Assembly (NCBI RefSeq): GCF_965363235.1
Contig: NC_134847.1
Coordinates: forward strand, 64,976,144 to 65,040,143
DNA: 64,000 nucleotides
Origin: Mytilus galloprovincialis
Lineage: Eukaryota; Mollusca; Bivalvia; Mytilida; Mytilidae
Reading direction: 5' to 3'
In this document: one piece after another, positions 46,801 through 56,550 of the stretch
Layout: every line of letters begins with the position of its first letter
Numbering within the stretch: the stretch's first letter is position 1
Made by a program: the position numbers and the translations under genes
Notes under the pieces: model-generated
Seen by the model: the letters and a program-made list of their open reading frames with translations, nothing else
Database searches by the model: none
What the model was told of the DNA's origin: nothing

Positions 46801-49800
46801 TATCTGCCCTGGAATTTTCAGATGAATCGGATAATCGGTTGTTAGGTTGCTGCCCCTGAATTGGTAATTTTGAGGAAATTTTGCTGTTTTTTGTTATTAT
46901 CTTGAATATTATTATAGATAGAGATAAACTGTAAACAGCAATAATGTACAGCAAAGTAAGAACTAAAAATAAGTCAGTATGACCAAAATAGTCAATTGAC
47001 CCCCTAAGGAGTTATTGCCCTTCATAGTCAATTTTTAACAATTTTCTTAAAATTTGAAGATTTTCAATAACATTTTCCACAGAAAGTACTGTTATAGATA
47101 GAGATAATTGTAAGCAGCAAGAATGTTTAGTAAAGTAAGATCTACAAACACATCACCAGCACCAAAACACAATTTTGTCATGAATCCATCTGCTACCTTT
47201 AATATTCACATAGACCAAGGTGAGCGACACAGGCTCTTTAGAGCCTCTAGTTAGTTGTCTTTTTTATATAAAAACCTGCCTTCTTGTTTGTTGAGGGACT
47301 TGAACTAGTTGGTTTAATGAATGGGCTAAACAGGTATCATGCATTAAAAATTATTGTTTTAACCGGGCGCATCATTTAAATATTTCAGTCTGTATTAGGA
47401 TATATGAATTCATCATTTATGAAATGTTTTGGTTGACCATTATGAAAAGTTTATTTCACAAATGTTTATAGACATGCTCCCGTTGTCGTATATTTCCACT
47501 TGTTTAAGACAAGTCATTGGTCGTATATATATACTGCATTGTTTCCCATTTGCACAAATTTTACCATAGGTTTGGAAACAACAAAAATCCGCCATATATT
47601 AGGAAATTACAAAATTTGCCATAGATTAGGGTTTTAAAAAATTTGCCATAGATTTCGGATGGCATGACGTCATATTTAGCATAGATTAGGAATCTGCCAT
47701 AGATTTGGAACCCACCATAGATTTGAGTCCTCCATATATTAAACTTTTAATTTTAAATGTAAAAGTTGATTTCTTAAATTATTTCAAATCTAAGCACTTG
47801 TAAGATAAAGGACTTTGTTTTATCATTTGAAAATAAATAGATTTTTTTTTAAAAACATTTTTACTTGAAATTGAAAGATTGAAAAATTAAACATTTTGGT
47901 GTCTTAGCCAAAAAAAAAAGACATGTAAGTTACTATTGAAAATTGTTAGTTCTTTTATACTATTTAGGCTCATCATGCTGAAGTATGGAGCTTGACAGTT
48001 AGTTCAGCTGGTCACTTTATGGTCAGTGGATCCCATGACAAGTCATTGAGATTGTGGGAAAGGTCAAAAGAACCATTAGTTTTAGAGGAGGAAAGAGAAA
48101 TGGTATATATTATTGTGAAATATCTCTGTAAATTGTAAAAATAAGAGAGAATTGTGCTAATTAGATTCATTTATAATCTCTCATATAAAATTTTAATCAA
48201 TGCGTTACAAAAAAAATTAGTAATAATAAAATAAGATTGAATCTGAATCACCAACAGTGTACTCACCTGAAAAAAAAATATGACTAATAACAACAAACAA
48301 CACCTGATGCATGCTCAAAATGTGAAAGCGTTAAATCAGTTTTACTTGCAATCATAACAATAACAGCATATTGTCTATGTAGATTATTATGTCATTAAAA
48401 AAAACCCACAAAATAAAAAATCAGCACAGTCCTGTCACCAACAACTGTTAACCTTCCTTATACTTTCTGAATTTATATTTTGCTTTAATGCAGATTTACT
48501 TTCTTACCGTTTAACAATTATTACCTTTAAACACATAAGTATCATGTATTGAAAATGTTCTAATGAATTTCAGGAAAGAGAAGCAGAGTATGAAGATTCG
48601 GTCGCTCAGTCAGGAGAACCTGTGGTATGTTCCTATTGATCTTTATATCTCCGTTTAGCTTTGATTAAGTATATGTACAGTGATATTAGAATATATTTCA
48701 CCAGTTTCAAGAAAATCAAGAGCAAACTTTTTGATTATTCAAAAGTTTTAAATTCAATAAACCAATAAGTTTAAAGAATTTGCATATTAAGGATTCCTAG
48801 ATTTTATTTTATGAACTTTATCTTTATCAGAGTCTGATAGAAATGCTATTTTAGGGATACCCCATTAAAATGAATGTTGATGGTTTAAAGGAACTTCAAT
48901 AATAGCACCACAACCATGATATTTTATTTTGAGTAATTTTACATACATCAAAAGGACAAGCAACCATAAATGACTTCATAAACCATTGCCTTACTACCCT
49001 CCAACATTCCTTTATATGGAATAATCCTTACACAAAATGTTAAACATTATTTTTTGTTGCCTTATTATGTTATCTCCATTATAAGTAACTTGAAATTTTT
49101 TAATAAAAGATATAATATGTACAGAAATAAAATCATAGTAGTAGTGTTGACATCTTTGATTATGTTTACCCAATAGAAATGTATTATTTTATAGGTGGCA
49201 GGGGAGACAAACATTGAAGTAGGGTTAGCAGGAAAGAAAAGTATTGAAACAGTAAAAGGGGTAAGATTTTTACTTTCCATGCTGAAAAGTTCAGTGCTGG
49301 TTAAGGATACAACAAAGTGATTCTCCAAGAATCACACAAATATGTGGGAAACAATGCATTCATTATAAAAATTGGGATTGCATTATTGCCAAAGAGGTTG
49401 TCATCATAGTGAAGGAGTTTGGAATTCAAAAAGGTGAACTGACTTCAGCTTTATTTGAGAGATTCAATTTAATTCTGCAACTCAATGAAATCAGTTACTA
49501 TAAAGTATAATTCTGACTTTTGAAATTTGAAAATTATTTTGTGTATCTTGTTTAAATACCATATGTATATAAAATTAACGAATACTAAGGTAAAATGCAG
49601 GTTGATAAGTAATTTCCGAAATTCAAGCAACAAGATAAAGATTTACAGCCTGTAGCATTACATAATACATGTAGTACAATGTACATGTACAATTATTTGA
49701 ATATAGAACTAGCTTTACACAAACAGATTATATATGAACTTGTTTTAATTAAAGGCAGAGAAAATTATGGAAGCTTTAGAATTATATAAAGAGGAAACAT

Positions 49801-52800
49801 TGAAGTTAGAACAACATGAAGAGGAATGTAAACAGAAAGGAAAGGAGGTCAGTTATTATATTAACACTGTTCTTGGTCACATTACAGCTAATTTTATAAT
49901 GCATGTAGAGCATGTAGAGCAAGACTTTGGTTAGCTTGCTTGCTTTGTTTGTATATTGAACAGATATATCATGTTATGGAGGGGTATTTGCGAAAAATGC
50001 CAGTGAAGGGACTAAAATGTCCCGATCCGCCTGGCAAGGGAAATTCAGTCCAAAGACTGGTATTTTTAGGCAAATTACACCAAATAGATTTGAATTGAAA
50101 CTCTCTCTCTGTACAGGTGTAGATAAAAAAAAAAAAAACTTACTGGAAAGCTGTTATTCATTTACATGTTTATTCATAATTTTGAGGATAAGAGGATATT
50201 ATCATGGAACCACAGGATTTATAATAATACGTGTTAGCTCCTTTTTTTATGTAAAGCCATATCAAAATTTGGCAGGAAGATGCTCCAGAGGGTAAAAAGG
50301 ATTATTCAAAATGGAAAATAACATGGTATTTGAGACAAATTCACCAACAATGGTGAAAAATAGGCAAATTAGTTTGATATGAGGAAAAAATATTACAATA
50401 TGTGTAAAATACACTGGCTATCAACCAATCAAAGTCTTACTTTCTTATTTAAGGTGAAATTATGTAGAATATAGTAATTATACCCCCGCTTTAAAAAAGG
50501 GGGGGTATACTGTTTTACCTCTGTCTGTCAGTCCGTCCGTCAGTCCGTCCATCAGTCCGTCCGTCAGTCAGTCCGTCCCATGAAACTTTCGTCACATTTT
50601 TCTCAGGAACTACACATCCACCCTTTCTGTAATTTGGTATCAACATTTATATATGTCAGCCATACCGTGTGATGCGTTTTCAGATTCATCACTTGACAAC
50701 TTCCTGTTTACCGAACACTTGTCTGATTTTACACATGATAGCCAAGTTGAAAATTTTCGTCACATTTTTCTCAGGAACTACAATACAAGGATTTCTGAAA
50801 TTTGGTTTCAGGATTTATATAAGTCAACTATACCGTGTGATGCGTTTTCAGATTCATCACTCTACAACTTCCTGTTTACCGAACACTTGCATATTTTTAC
50901 ACTATTAATATTATCCACTTGCGGCGGGGGTATCATCAGTGAGCAGTAGCTCGCAGTTTCACTTGTTTGAATTACTTCCAATCAAATTTAAATATAATAT
51001 ACTAGTATACAGGTTTAACTATGCCTATAAATATTGTTTCAAGATGTCAATCTTAATTACAAATCTTTGGTAAATGTTTATACAAACAAAACAAGCAAGC
51101 CAACCATATTTTTTTCTCCACAAGCATTAGGAAATAAGCTGTAACTCAATTAATAAACAAATCGGTAACCAATTGACAAATAAAGTAAATTTTGTAAGTC
51201 ATCATTGTGCTCATTCCATGGTATGACATTCCATGGTATGACATAAGTTGTGATGATAGAGATTAATTAGGGCCCCGCCGACTAAGGCGGGTCGCCCTAT
51301 AGTGATCAGTCTGTCCGTCCGTCCGTCCGTCTGTCCGTCTGTCCGTCTGTCCGTCCGTCCGTCCGTCCGTCCGTAACACTTTAACTTTGTGTCCGCTCTA
51401 TATCTTAAAAACCGTTATGATTTCAAAGTTTATACTTGACATCCATTTTAACCAACACCAGAGGGTGTGTCATGATGTATGTAAAACTTCCTAGGTCAAA
51501 GGTCAAGGTCAAAAACTTTGGTTTCGGTTGACAACCCTGTGTCCTGTGGTGAAGATCGTGTCCGCTCTATATCTTGAGAACCGTTATGATTTCAAAGTTT
51601 AAACTTGACATCCATTTTAACCAACACCAGAGGGTGTGTCATGATGTATGTAAAACTTCCTAGGTCAAAGGTCAAGGTCAAAAACTTTAATTTCAGTTGA
51701 CAACCCTGTGTCCTGTGGTGAAGATCGTGTCCGCTCTATATCTTGAGAACCGTTATGATTTCAAAGTTTATACTTGACATGTATATGAACCAACACCAGA
51801 GGGTGTGTCATAATTTATGAACGACTGCCTAGGGCAAAGTTCAAGGTCAAAAACTTTGGTTTCAGTTGACAACCCCATGTCCTATGGTAAAGATTGTGTC
51901 CGCTCTATATCTTGAGAACCGTTATCATTTCAAAGTTTATACTTGACATGTATATAAACCAACACCAAAGGGTGTGTCATAATTTATGTGCAACTTCCTA
52001 GGTCAAAGGTCAAGGTCAAAAACTTTGGTTTCAGTTGACAACCCCATGTCCTATGGTAAAGATCGTGTCCGCTCTATATCTTGAGAACCGTTATCATTTC
52101 AAAGTTTATACTTGACATGTTTAAGTTTATACTTGACATGTTTATAAACCAACACCAAAGGGTGTGTCATAATTTATTTACAACTTCCTAGGTCAAAGGT
52201 CAAGGTCAAAAACTTTGATTTCAGTTGACAAACCCATGTCCTATGGTAAAGATACAATTTTTTAATGCACATTATTCACAGCGGGGCCCACAGAGATGGC
52301 TCCCATCTCAATGATATCTAGTTGAGTTTGAACATCTGTATTTATAATTCACAAAAAGCATCCTTACAAATGATCACTATAGAAAAAGTAATAATTTTAA
52401 AAGTAGAAAACTATGATTATCAATGAAGTATTTTGGTAGAATCTGTTTCTTATTCATATCAGTAACTCAATCACAAATATATAAACCTAATATGGCCACT
52501 GTTACATAGGAAAGAACATAGGGATAGATAAAGCAAAAGACATAAATGATGACTGTTTCTATGAACTATTAAATATATAAATCAAATACTGTAAACCAAC
52601 CTATTTTCGTGGATACTTTATTTCGCGGCTTTTAAAATTCGTGATTTTCTAATTTACTTGATGTAGATTAATAAAGATTTACTTATTCGCGATGATTTAT
52701 ATTCGCGTTATTTTTTTTCTCGCTAAAGTCGCGCAAACTAAATCGCTCGCGAAGATAAGTTGGTTTACAGTAGTCGCTAATATGTTAAGCTTGGATCTTT

Positions 52801-55800
52801 CCTTTAAAACTTCTTCAAGAAATCAAAAAGTCACGAAATTAAATAGCTGTGAATTAGTCAAGGAAAGGTTAAGGCCAAATAAAGTATCAGCCAAAAAATA
52901 AGTTGGTTTACCGTGTATTAAAGCATCAAATGTGACATTTGTTCTTGGTGTCATAATATTGACCTAATTACTGCTGTTTAAGATACCTTTAGTTTCTGTT
53001 ATTTTAAATGACATTTACTTTATCTTGTGTTTGTAGTTACCTCCACCAACACCACATCCCATGTTACTGGCACATAATGTTTCATCACCAGCAAGATTTA
53101 TGTTAGTCATGTTAAAGAAAGTTAGATCAAGGTAAGTAATGGAGCTAATTCATCACTCATCTATGTTTTCGTAGTTTGGAGAATAATTGGTACAACTTAA
53201 TGGTGGTACACATTAGTGTACAATAAAATGTATTTTGTGATACATCAAAAACTCTTTCTTCTCCAATTTAGAATAGCTATAATTATTGAATAATGATTTA
53301 AAGGCAATTGAATATTATGATTATATGCCAGTTATTATCATTAATTTTGTTGCTGCATAATTGATTTCAGTAATTTTTATACGACCGCAAAAATTTAAAA
53401 AAATTTGGTCGTATATTGGTATCACGACGTCAGCGTCATCCTAAGACCGATGTTTTCCAGATAATTACTTTAGTATAAGTGTATAGAAATCAATGAAATT
53501 TTAACATAACGTTTAGAACCTTTAAAGGAAGGTTGGGATTGATTTTGAGGGTTTTGGTCCCAATAGTTTAGTAGTTAAGAGATAATAACTTGTGTGTATG
53601 TGTATCTTTCTGAAATTGTACCATAAGTTTCCATTTCAGAAAAGGGAAGGTTGGGATTGATTTTGGGGGTTATGGCCCAAACTGTTTAGGAATTAGGGGC
53701 CAAAAAAGAGCCAAAAACAATACTTTTCTAATACTTTGTTTAAATTGCTTATTTCTTGACCAATTTCAATGGGGTTTTATTCTTGGGTTCTTGGGGTTCT
53801 TAGATATGCTGAATCTAACTGTGAATAAAGTTTTTGGAATTTGGTCCTCGTTTTCAAATTGGTCCACTTGAGGTTCAAAGGGTCAAAAATTAAACTTTGT
53901 TTGATTTCATCAAAAATTGAATTATTGAGGTTCTTTGATATGCCGAATCTAACCGTGTATTTAGATTTTTAATTTTGGGCCCAGTTTTCAACTTGGTCCA
54001 AATTGGGGTCCAAAATTTAACTTTGTTTGATTTCAACAAAAATTGAATGTATGGGGTTCTTTGGTATACTCATTCTAACCATGTATTTAGATTTTTGATT
54101 TTTTAAGCCCTATTATCAAATTGGTCCACATTGAGGTCAAAAGGGTCCAAAAATAAACTTTGTTGGATTTCATCAAAAATTGAATTCTTTGATATGCGGA
54201 ATCAATCCATGGCCATCATGGCCATGTATTTAGATTTTGGATATTGGACCATAGTAGGTAAATTTAATTTTTTTAATTTCATTTGACCACATTCATTCTG
54301 TGTCGGAAACCTATACTGTGTCAACAATTTAATCATAATCCAAATTCAGAGCTGTATCAAGCTTGAATGTTGTGTCCATACTTGCCCCAACTATTCAGGG
54401 TTCGACCTCTGCAGTCATATAAAGCTGTGCCCTGCGGAGCATCTGGTTCACCTATTTATAAGTGTCTGTACAGAAATATTACCGGTTAGTCTTTGTTTTA
54501 AAATTTAAAATATGTACATTGCTGATCATTGAACTTTCCTTTTCAGTGCATATCTGCAAGCTATGTCTGCTTATAAAAAAAAGAAATTTCATCACCAATG
54601 TTTTGTTATAGTATCCATTAGTTCCTGTGTCTAAAAGTGCATGCTTGTCTTCACTCTTGAGTTGATAAAGCAGTTTATAAAAGCAATTGTGAACTATATT
54701 TCAGTGAACTTGAGGAATCACTACTGGTACTGCCCTTTTCCTATGTGATTGACATGCTTAAAGTGTTAGAGGTTTTTATAGACTCAGGATGGGAAATAGA
54801 ACTCGCTTGTAGATGTTTATTCTTCCTTCTACGGTAAGTAACATTAAAGTGTTCACATTTTTCAAGTTTTTATACAGGACGTATTATGGTATGCAAATGT
54901 CCGGCGTCTGTCAGTCTGTCAAGTGTCAACATGTCTTACCATTACTTGAGAACTGCTTATCCAAATTTCATGAAACTTAACATAGTTGTTTCTTATGATG
55001 GTCAAACGATGTTTATACTTTTTGGTGAAAATAGGATTTAAACTTTTTGAGTTACAGGACTTTAAAACAGGGGGGTGTTTTTTTCACATGTTGCTATGTA
55101 TCTCAAAAATTATTTATGATTATTGCTTAAAACTTTACACACTTCTTAGTTATATTAAGCTAAAGATCTGTATTCTATTTGGTGATGATTCAAAATTTTA
55201 TTTTAGAGTTATTAAGTTTTTTGTAAAAAAAGTGGGTTTTTTCACATTTCGCACTGTATCTCAGAGACTATTTATGATTATTGCATAAAACTTCACACAA
55301 ATCACTTTACAAATTAGGGTTGATAACTCCAATTGTTTTCCTTTTTTTTTTAATTATACTAAAATTATACTGATTGTTTTAAGTTTCAGCATAATTTACT
55401 CTATGATTATTTTTTTTAGAGTTCATCATGGACAGATAACATCCAATCAGGTCTTACTCCCTGTCATAGATAGACTCAGGACAAAAACAGTGGATCAGGT
55501 CAACAAACTTAGAGTAAGCCTGCAATAAAAAAATTCTAACAATAAATCCTTTAGCTTAACTGACCAAAAGGATCAAGTGAGCTATTCTCATCACTTGGAA
55601 TAGGTCAAGGTCTTTTAACTTTTAAGAAAACCTCCTCCTCTGAACCTTGGACACAATCGTCATTGGATTTTCTTGTTTAAAAATGTATACAATAATCCCA
55701 TTGCCTACGAATTAAAAAATATTAATTTTTGTTTCAAACATTTATAAAAGCAGAATATAGAAATGATATATGGCTATTATTAGATATATGTTTTATTATG

Positions 55801-56550
55801 TGTTAAATCAGATATATATATATGAGAATTTTGATCAAATAGACAATTTCGAGTTCAATGCATTTCCGTCAAAAACTTTGGTTTTAGTGAACATCATTTG
55901 TGCGTTTAAGGGTGTCGTCACTTCCGTTCCAATGTTGAGCAAGTAGTTGGAAAACTATGATGCTATATTGCACGAATTACTCTACAAATTGAATTCTTAT
56001 AATTGACAATCAGCACAGCTGTCATTAGGGAATTGTGATTAAGTACCGACGAAACAAACATTATTTCTAATTTATCCTGCACAATGACAATCACTAAGTC
56101 GCTTGATGAACATTAATAGTGCAGGGATACAGGCAATCCCCTCTATCTGGTAAATGACGTCATAAAGGGGCGCATAATTGATGAGTCTTTCTGGTGAAGA
56201 ACAAACTCGAAAGTCATCTATTGGTGAATATGAATTCAAATAGAATAGGTGTAAAATGCAATTTGTCTATAATCTTAAAAACTGCTATAGTTTCTGAAAA
56301 TCTGATAGGGGCAAAAGTTAAGATATACCTACTGTTAATTAACACCATCAATAGAAAGCATTGTAGATACCTTGACATTTATTATGTCTTATTGTAGGAC
56401 CAGATAGGCTTCAATATAGCAGGATTACAGTTTATGAAGGGACATATTGAAGAATCTCAGGAGGTTCAGTTCTTCATGGATGCTAGTGGACAATATAATA
56501 AAAAGAAGAAGAAAGAAAAGAAAAAAGCAATTTTATCTATTAAAACATAA
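28881..56550 (+). CDS. WDR3: WD repeat-containing protein 3 (UTP12/DIP2), 25 coding exons
   Basis: Exons: 28881-29051, 30471-30680, 31485-31603, 32183-32261, 33294-33392, 33736-33810, 34477-34578, 35516-35613, 37425-37551, 38249-38439, 38958-39051, 40254-40355, 40831-40916, 41187-41255, 42040-42112, 42695-42852, 43470-43581, 47968-48102, 48574-48624, 49195-49260, 49755-49847, 53037-53131, 54705-54833, 55420-55513, 56398-56550. All junctions are GT-AG and in frame; total 926 codons plus TAA. WD40 repeats fill residues 1 to about 690 as two propellers, with an acidic insert in exon 6. Hallmarks shared with human WDR3 as recalled: [72 protein letters not shown] Utp12 domain covers about 780-890 ([23 protein letters not shown]), then a Lys-rich tail at 911-919. 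The protein acts in the UTP-B part of the nucleolar small-subunit processome, in 18S rRNA maturation. The promoter and poly(A) signal are not identified. Longer introns are loaded with mobile elements. Confidence 0.95.
29119..29274. mobile_element. Small TIR element (MITE) in WDR3 intron 1
   Basis: Inverted ends read CAGTCTTCACG and CGTGAAGACTG. CCTAC flanks both sides (29114-29118 and 29275-29279), a likely 5-bp target duplication. The inside includes GGCCTGTAGAT-like words on both strands. Length about 156 bp, non-coding. Confidence 0.6.
29379..29963. mobile_element. Foldback element with palindromic CCCTCTATAGAGGG iterons
   Basis: Both ends start CAGGTTGGGAACAAA and are inverted for about 145 bp each, reaching the block GGGCAGAATGGCATT. 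TCAAA flanks both ends (29374-29378 and 29964-29968), a 5-bp target duplication. Each arm has about four copies of a word close to CCCTCTATAGAGGG, itself a palindrome. No coding capacity; length 585 bp. It lies in WDR3 intron 1. Confidence 0.8.
30927..30955 (+). repeat. Poly(G) run of 29 in WDR3 intron 2
   Basis: Twenty-nine consecutive G on the transcribed RNA sense. The RNA could form a G-quadruplex. The true length is uncertain because long homopolymers are error-prone. Confidence 0.85.
31622..31765 (-). repeat. tRNA-derived SINE in WDR3 intron 3
   Basis: Read on the minus strand it contains a B-box-like GGGTTCGAATCTCGGCGAGG, then AACCAAAAATTTGCG, GCAAATTTACAG and AACATTGTTGGGTTGATG, ending at a (TA)n stretch. 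I recall this tail from mussel sequence. It begins about 18 bases past the exon 3 donor. Confidence 0.65.
32536..32934. mobile_element. TTAA-flanked MITE in WDR3 intron 4
   Basis: Ends read TTAAGGACGTTCGCT and AGCAAACATCCTTAA, a 15-bp inverted repeat with two mismatches and TTAA at both outer edges. TTAA targets are used by piggyBac and Kolobok elements. About 399 bp, non-coding. Confidence 0.65.
33733..33738 (+). other. NAGNAG tandem acceptor of WDR3 exon 6
   Basis: The sequence CAGCAG at the exon 6 start allows splicing after either AG. The two isoforms would differ by one Gln at the head of the acidic linker and stay in frame. The polypyrimidine tract is weak. Confidence 0.5.
34121..34400 (+). 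repeat. tRNA-derived SINE in WDR3 intron 7
   Basis: GTCTCATGGTAGGGTACTCC is A-box-like and ATCGGTTCAAACC is a B box. The body carries GAGTCAGAATGATATGTCTG and GACATGTCTTCC, which I recall from the central domain of a bivalve SINE. The short open frame at 34128-34325 is inside it. Confidence 0.65.
34915..35368 (+). repeat. Near-consensus bivalve retroposon in WDR3 intron 7
   Basis: Landmarks in order: TGATGAGTTAAGCCTTTTTC, CACTGTCCCAGGTTAGG, CAAGTCAGGAGCCTGTAATT, GGCCGTTAGTTTTCTCG, CATTGTTGAAGGCCGTACGG and GTCTCATTGGCAATCATACC, ending in a T-rich tail. I recognise it as one of the most frequent repeats in mussel sequence. Five copies in this window keep mainly the 3' part, as with LINE or SINE retroposition. 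This copy is closest to the consensus that I recall, so it is young. Confidence 0.75.
35652..36788. mobile_element. Pogo/Tigger-like non-autonomous element in WDR3 intron 8
   Basis: Ends read CAGTAGACTCCACCTAATCG and, inverted, CAGAAGACTCCAGCCAATCG; TA flanks both sides. Subterminal words ATCGGATATCGGCTAA and relatives recur near the left end. TA target and CAGTA-type ends fit the pogo branch of Tc1/mariner. About 1.14 kb with no transposase frame. Confidence 0.65.
37569..38020 (+). mobile_element. TATGCCCCACC repeat (Helentron-like) in WDR3 intron 9
   Basis: The 5' end folds: TATGCCCCACCTA against TAGAGAGGCAT. The 3' end repeats the second arm (GTGGGGCATC), followed by an imperfect small hairpin and CATTCTTG before a T-run. 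The interior has two direct units beginning GGTCAAGGTAGTTTTTGATG (near 37670 and 37843), and a CCGTCGTTCG-rich leader. Known as a common bivalve repeat; class inferred. Confidence 0.6.
38657..38813 (+). repeat. Short TATGCCCCCACC repeat in WDR3 intron 10
   Basis: The 5' hairpin ATGCCCCC/GGGGGCAT and the 3' block GTGGGGGCATCATCTGTGTCC frame a body of about 100 bases. The body shares CTTTACAACACTATATGCAAG with the copy ending at 43200. It is internally shortened. Confidence 0.55.
39014..39812 (+). repeat. 17-copy 47-bp minisatellite across a WDR3 5' splice site
   Basis: Exactly 17 head-to-tail 47-bp units (799 bp) begin inside exon 11 and run into intron 11. Unit 1 is coding: its first 38 bases encode the end of exon 11, [10 protein letters not shown], conserved with human WDR3, and then GTCAGTAGA starts the intron. 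Units 2-17 repeat this exon end plus donor, so a GT donor in the context ACAAAG/GTCAGT occurs every 47 bases from 39052 to 39804. Variants are grouped: units 1-3 and 14-17 have GTGACAG, 4-9 and 12-13 GTGACGG, 10-11 GTGAGGG, which fits stepwise local duplication. Unit 1 is the needed donor: splicing there joins VGTK to [12 protein letters not shown]. Confidence 0.97.
42955..43200 (+). repeat. TATGCCCCCACC-family repeat in WDR3 intron 16
   Basis: The 3' end reads CAAGTAGGGGCATCATCTG then the hairpin TGTGTCCAATAGACACA and TTCTCC, matching the end of the 38.7-kb copy. The 5' hairpin is decayed here. Body includes CCTTTACAACATTATATAC. Confidence 0.5.
44201..47250 (+). mobile_element. AGCTCACC repeat (Helentron-like), outer copy
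   Basis: The 5' end folds, AGCTCACCTGGCC against GGCCAAGTGAGCT. The 3' end has CCAAGGTGAGC, the inverse of the start, then the hairpin AGGCTCTTTAGAGCCT and CTAG before TT. That is the plan of Helentrons and their non-autonomous relatives: asymmetric inverted ends, 3' hairpin, insertion in a T-run. The interior is a tandem of units of about 600 bases; each carries CTTCTCCTCTGAAACTACTG, AAGATGGCCGCCATGG and GGAGTTATTGCCCTTTA. Short frames (44348-44641, 44889-45083, 46651-46845) repeat in each unit but look incidental. A second copy is inserted at 45130-46386. Confidence 0.65.
45130..46386 (+). mobile_element. AGCTCACC repeat, inner copy nested in the outer one
   Basis: It has its own 5' hairpin (AGCTCACCTGG, CCATGTGAGC) and its own 3' end (CCAGGTGAGCGATTCAGGCTCTTGAGAGCCT then CTTG). 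Outer-copy sequence is interrupted inside the block that reads AAATTTTGCTGTTTTTGGTTATTATC in other units: the left side stops at TTGCCGTTTT and the right side resumes at TTTTGTTATTATC. Confidence 0.7.
50480..50965 (+). mobile_element. TATACCCCC repeat (Helentron-like) in WDR3 intron 21
   Basis: The 5' hairpin is TATACCCCCGC with GGGGGGGTATA. The 3' end has GGCGGGGGTATC, then hairpin GTGAGCAGTAGCTCGC and CACTTG before TTT. Inside is a (CCGTCAGT)n leader and a direct duplication of about 170 bp, each copy with ACCGTGTGATGCGTTTTCAG and CTTCCTGTTTACCGAACAC. The frame at 50653-50949 comes from this duplication. Confidence 0.65.
51270..52321 (+). mobile_element. GGGCCCCGCC repeat (Helentron-like) with five 169-bp units
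   Basis: The 5' hairpin is AGGGCCCCGCC with GGCGGGTCGCCCT. The 3' end has GCGGGGCCCAC, hairpin GAGATGGCTCCCATCTC and ATCTAG before TT. After a (CCGT)n leader come five units that start GTGTCCGCTCTATATCTT at 51389, 51558, 51727, 51896 and 52065: a constant 169-bp period, the last with a short internal duplication. Each includes GGTCAAAGGTCAAGGTCAAA. Confidence 0.75.
52589..52770. mobile_element. Short TA-flanked MITE in WDR3 intron 21
   Basis: Ends read CTGTAAACCAACCTATTTTCG and, inverted, CTGTAAACCAACTTATCTTCG, flanked by TA on both sides. At 182 bp with no coding capacity it fits a mariner-type MITE. Single ends of the same family (GTTGGTTTAC) occur near 52911 and 63067. Confidence 0.7.
53378..54446 (+). 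mobile_element. ATACGACCGC repeat (Helentron-like) in WDR3 intron 22
   Basis: The 5' hairpin is ATACGACC and AAATTT on the left, with AAATTTGGTCGTAT on the right. The 3' end has GCAGTCATAT, a decayed inverse of the start, then GCTGTGCCCTGCGGAGCATCTGG before TT. The interior holds three to four degenerate units with TTCTTTGATATGCCGAATCTA and GTGTATTTAGATTTTT. Recognised as a common bivalve repeat. Confidence 0.65.
54869..55320 (+). repeat. GACGTATTATGGTAT repeat in WDR3 intron 23
   Basis: The 5' side reads ATACAGGACGTATTATGGTAT then GTCCGGCGTCTGTCAGTCTGT. The body has two direct units with TTTTTTCACAT, CTCAAAAATTATTTATGATTATTGC-like blocks, which also produce the frame at 54986-55288. A common bivalve repeat as recalled; 3' end not seen. 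Confidence 0.5.
55555..55690 (+). repeat. 5' fragment of the AGCTCACC repeat in WDR3 intron 24
   Basis: AAAAGGATCAAGTGAGCTATTCTCATCACTTGG, then CTCCTCCTCTGAA and CAATCGTCATTGGATTTTCTTG, follows the first 170 bases of the family at 44201 with heavy divergence. Confidence 0.55.
55843..56216 (-). mobile_element. MITE-like repeat, copy 2, in WDR3 intron 24
   Basis: This is the inverse partner of 26350-26723, aligned over its full length. It ends with ACAAACTCGAAAGTC and starts with ACAATTTCGAGTTCA, short inverted ends. Relative to WDR3 it lies in reverse orientation to the upstream copy. Confidence 0.7.

Larger units (their letters stand above)
43763..47738. mobile_element. Foldback element with AAATCTATGGCAGATT iterons in WDR3 intron 17
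   Basis: The left end reads GGACTCAAATCTATGGCGG and repeats CAAATCTATGGCAGATTCC-like words down to about 43890. The right end (about 47570-47738) carries the inverse: GCCATAGATTAGG, CTGCCATAGATTTGG, CATAGATTTGAGTCC. The two ends form an inverted pair, each built of a short iterated word. Between them lie about 3.3 kb that include a nested pair of Helentron-like repeats. No transposase frame. Target duplication not certain. Confidence 0.65.

Noticed and set aside
44348-46845. Repeated short frames starting near AAGATGGCCGCCATGG, as if a small peptide family
   Set aside because: They recur because the repeat unit recurs, lie in a WDR3 intron and differ in frame integrity between units. No signal peptide or conserved codon pattern.
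50653-50949. 98-codon frame with an internal protein repeat
   Set aside because: The peptide repeat comes from a direct duplication inside the TATACCCCC element.
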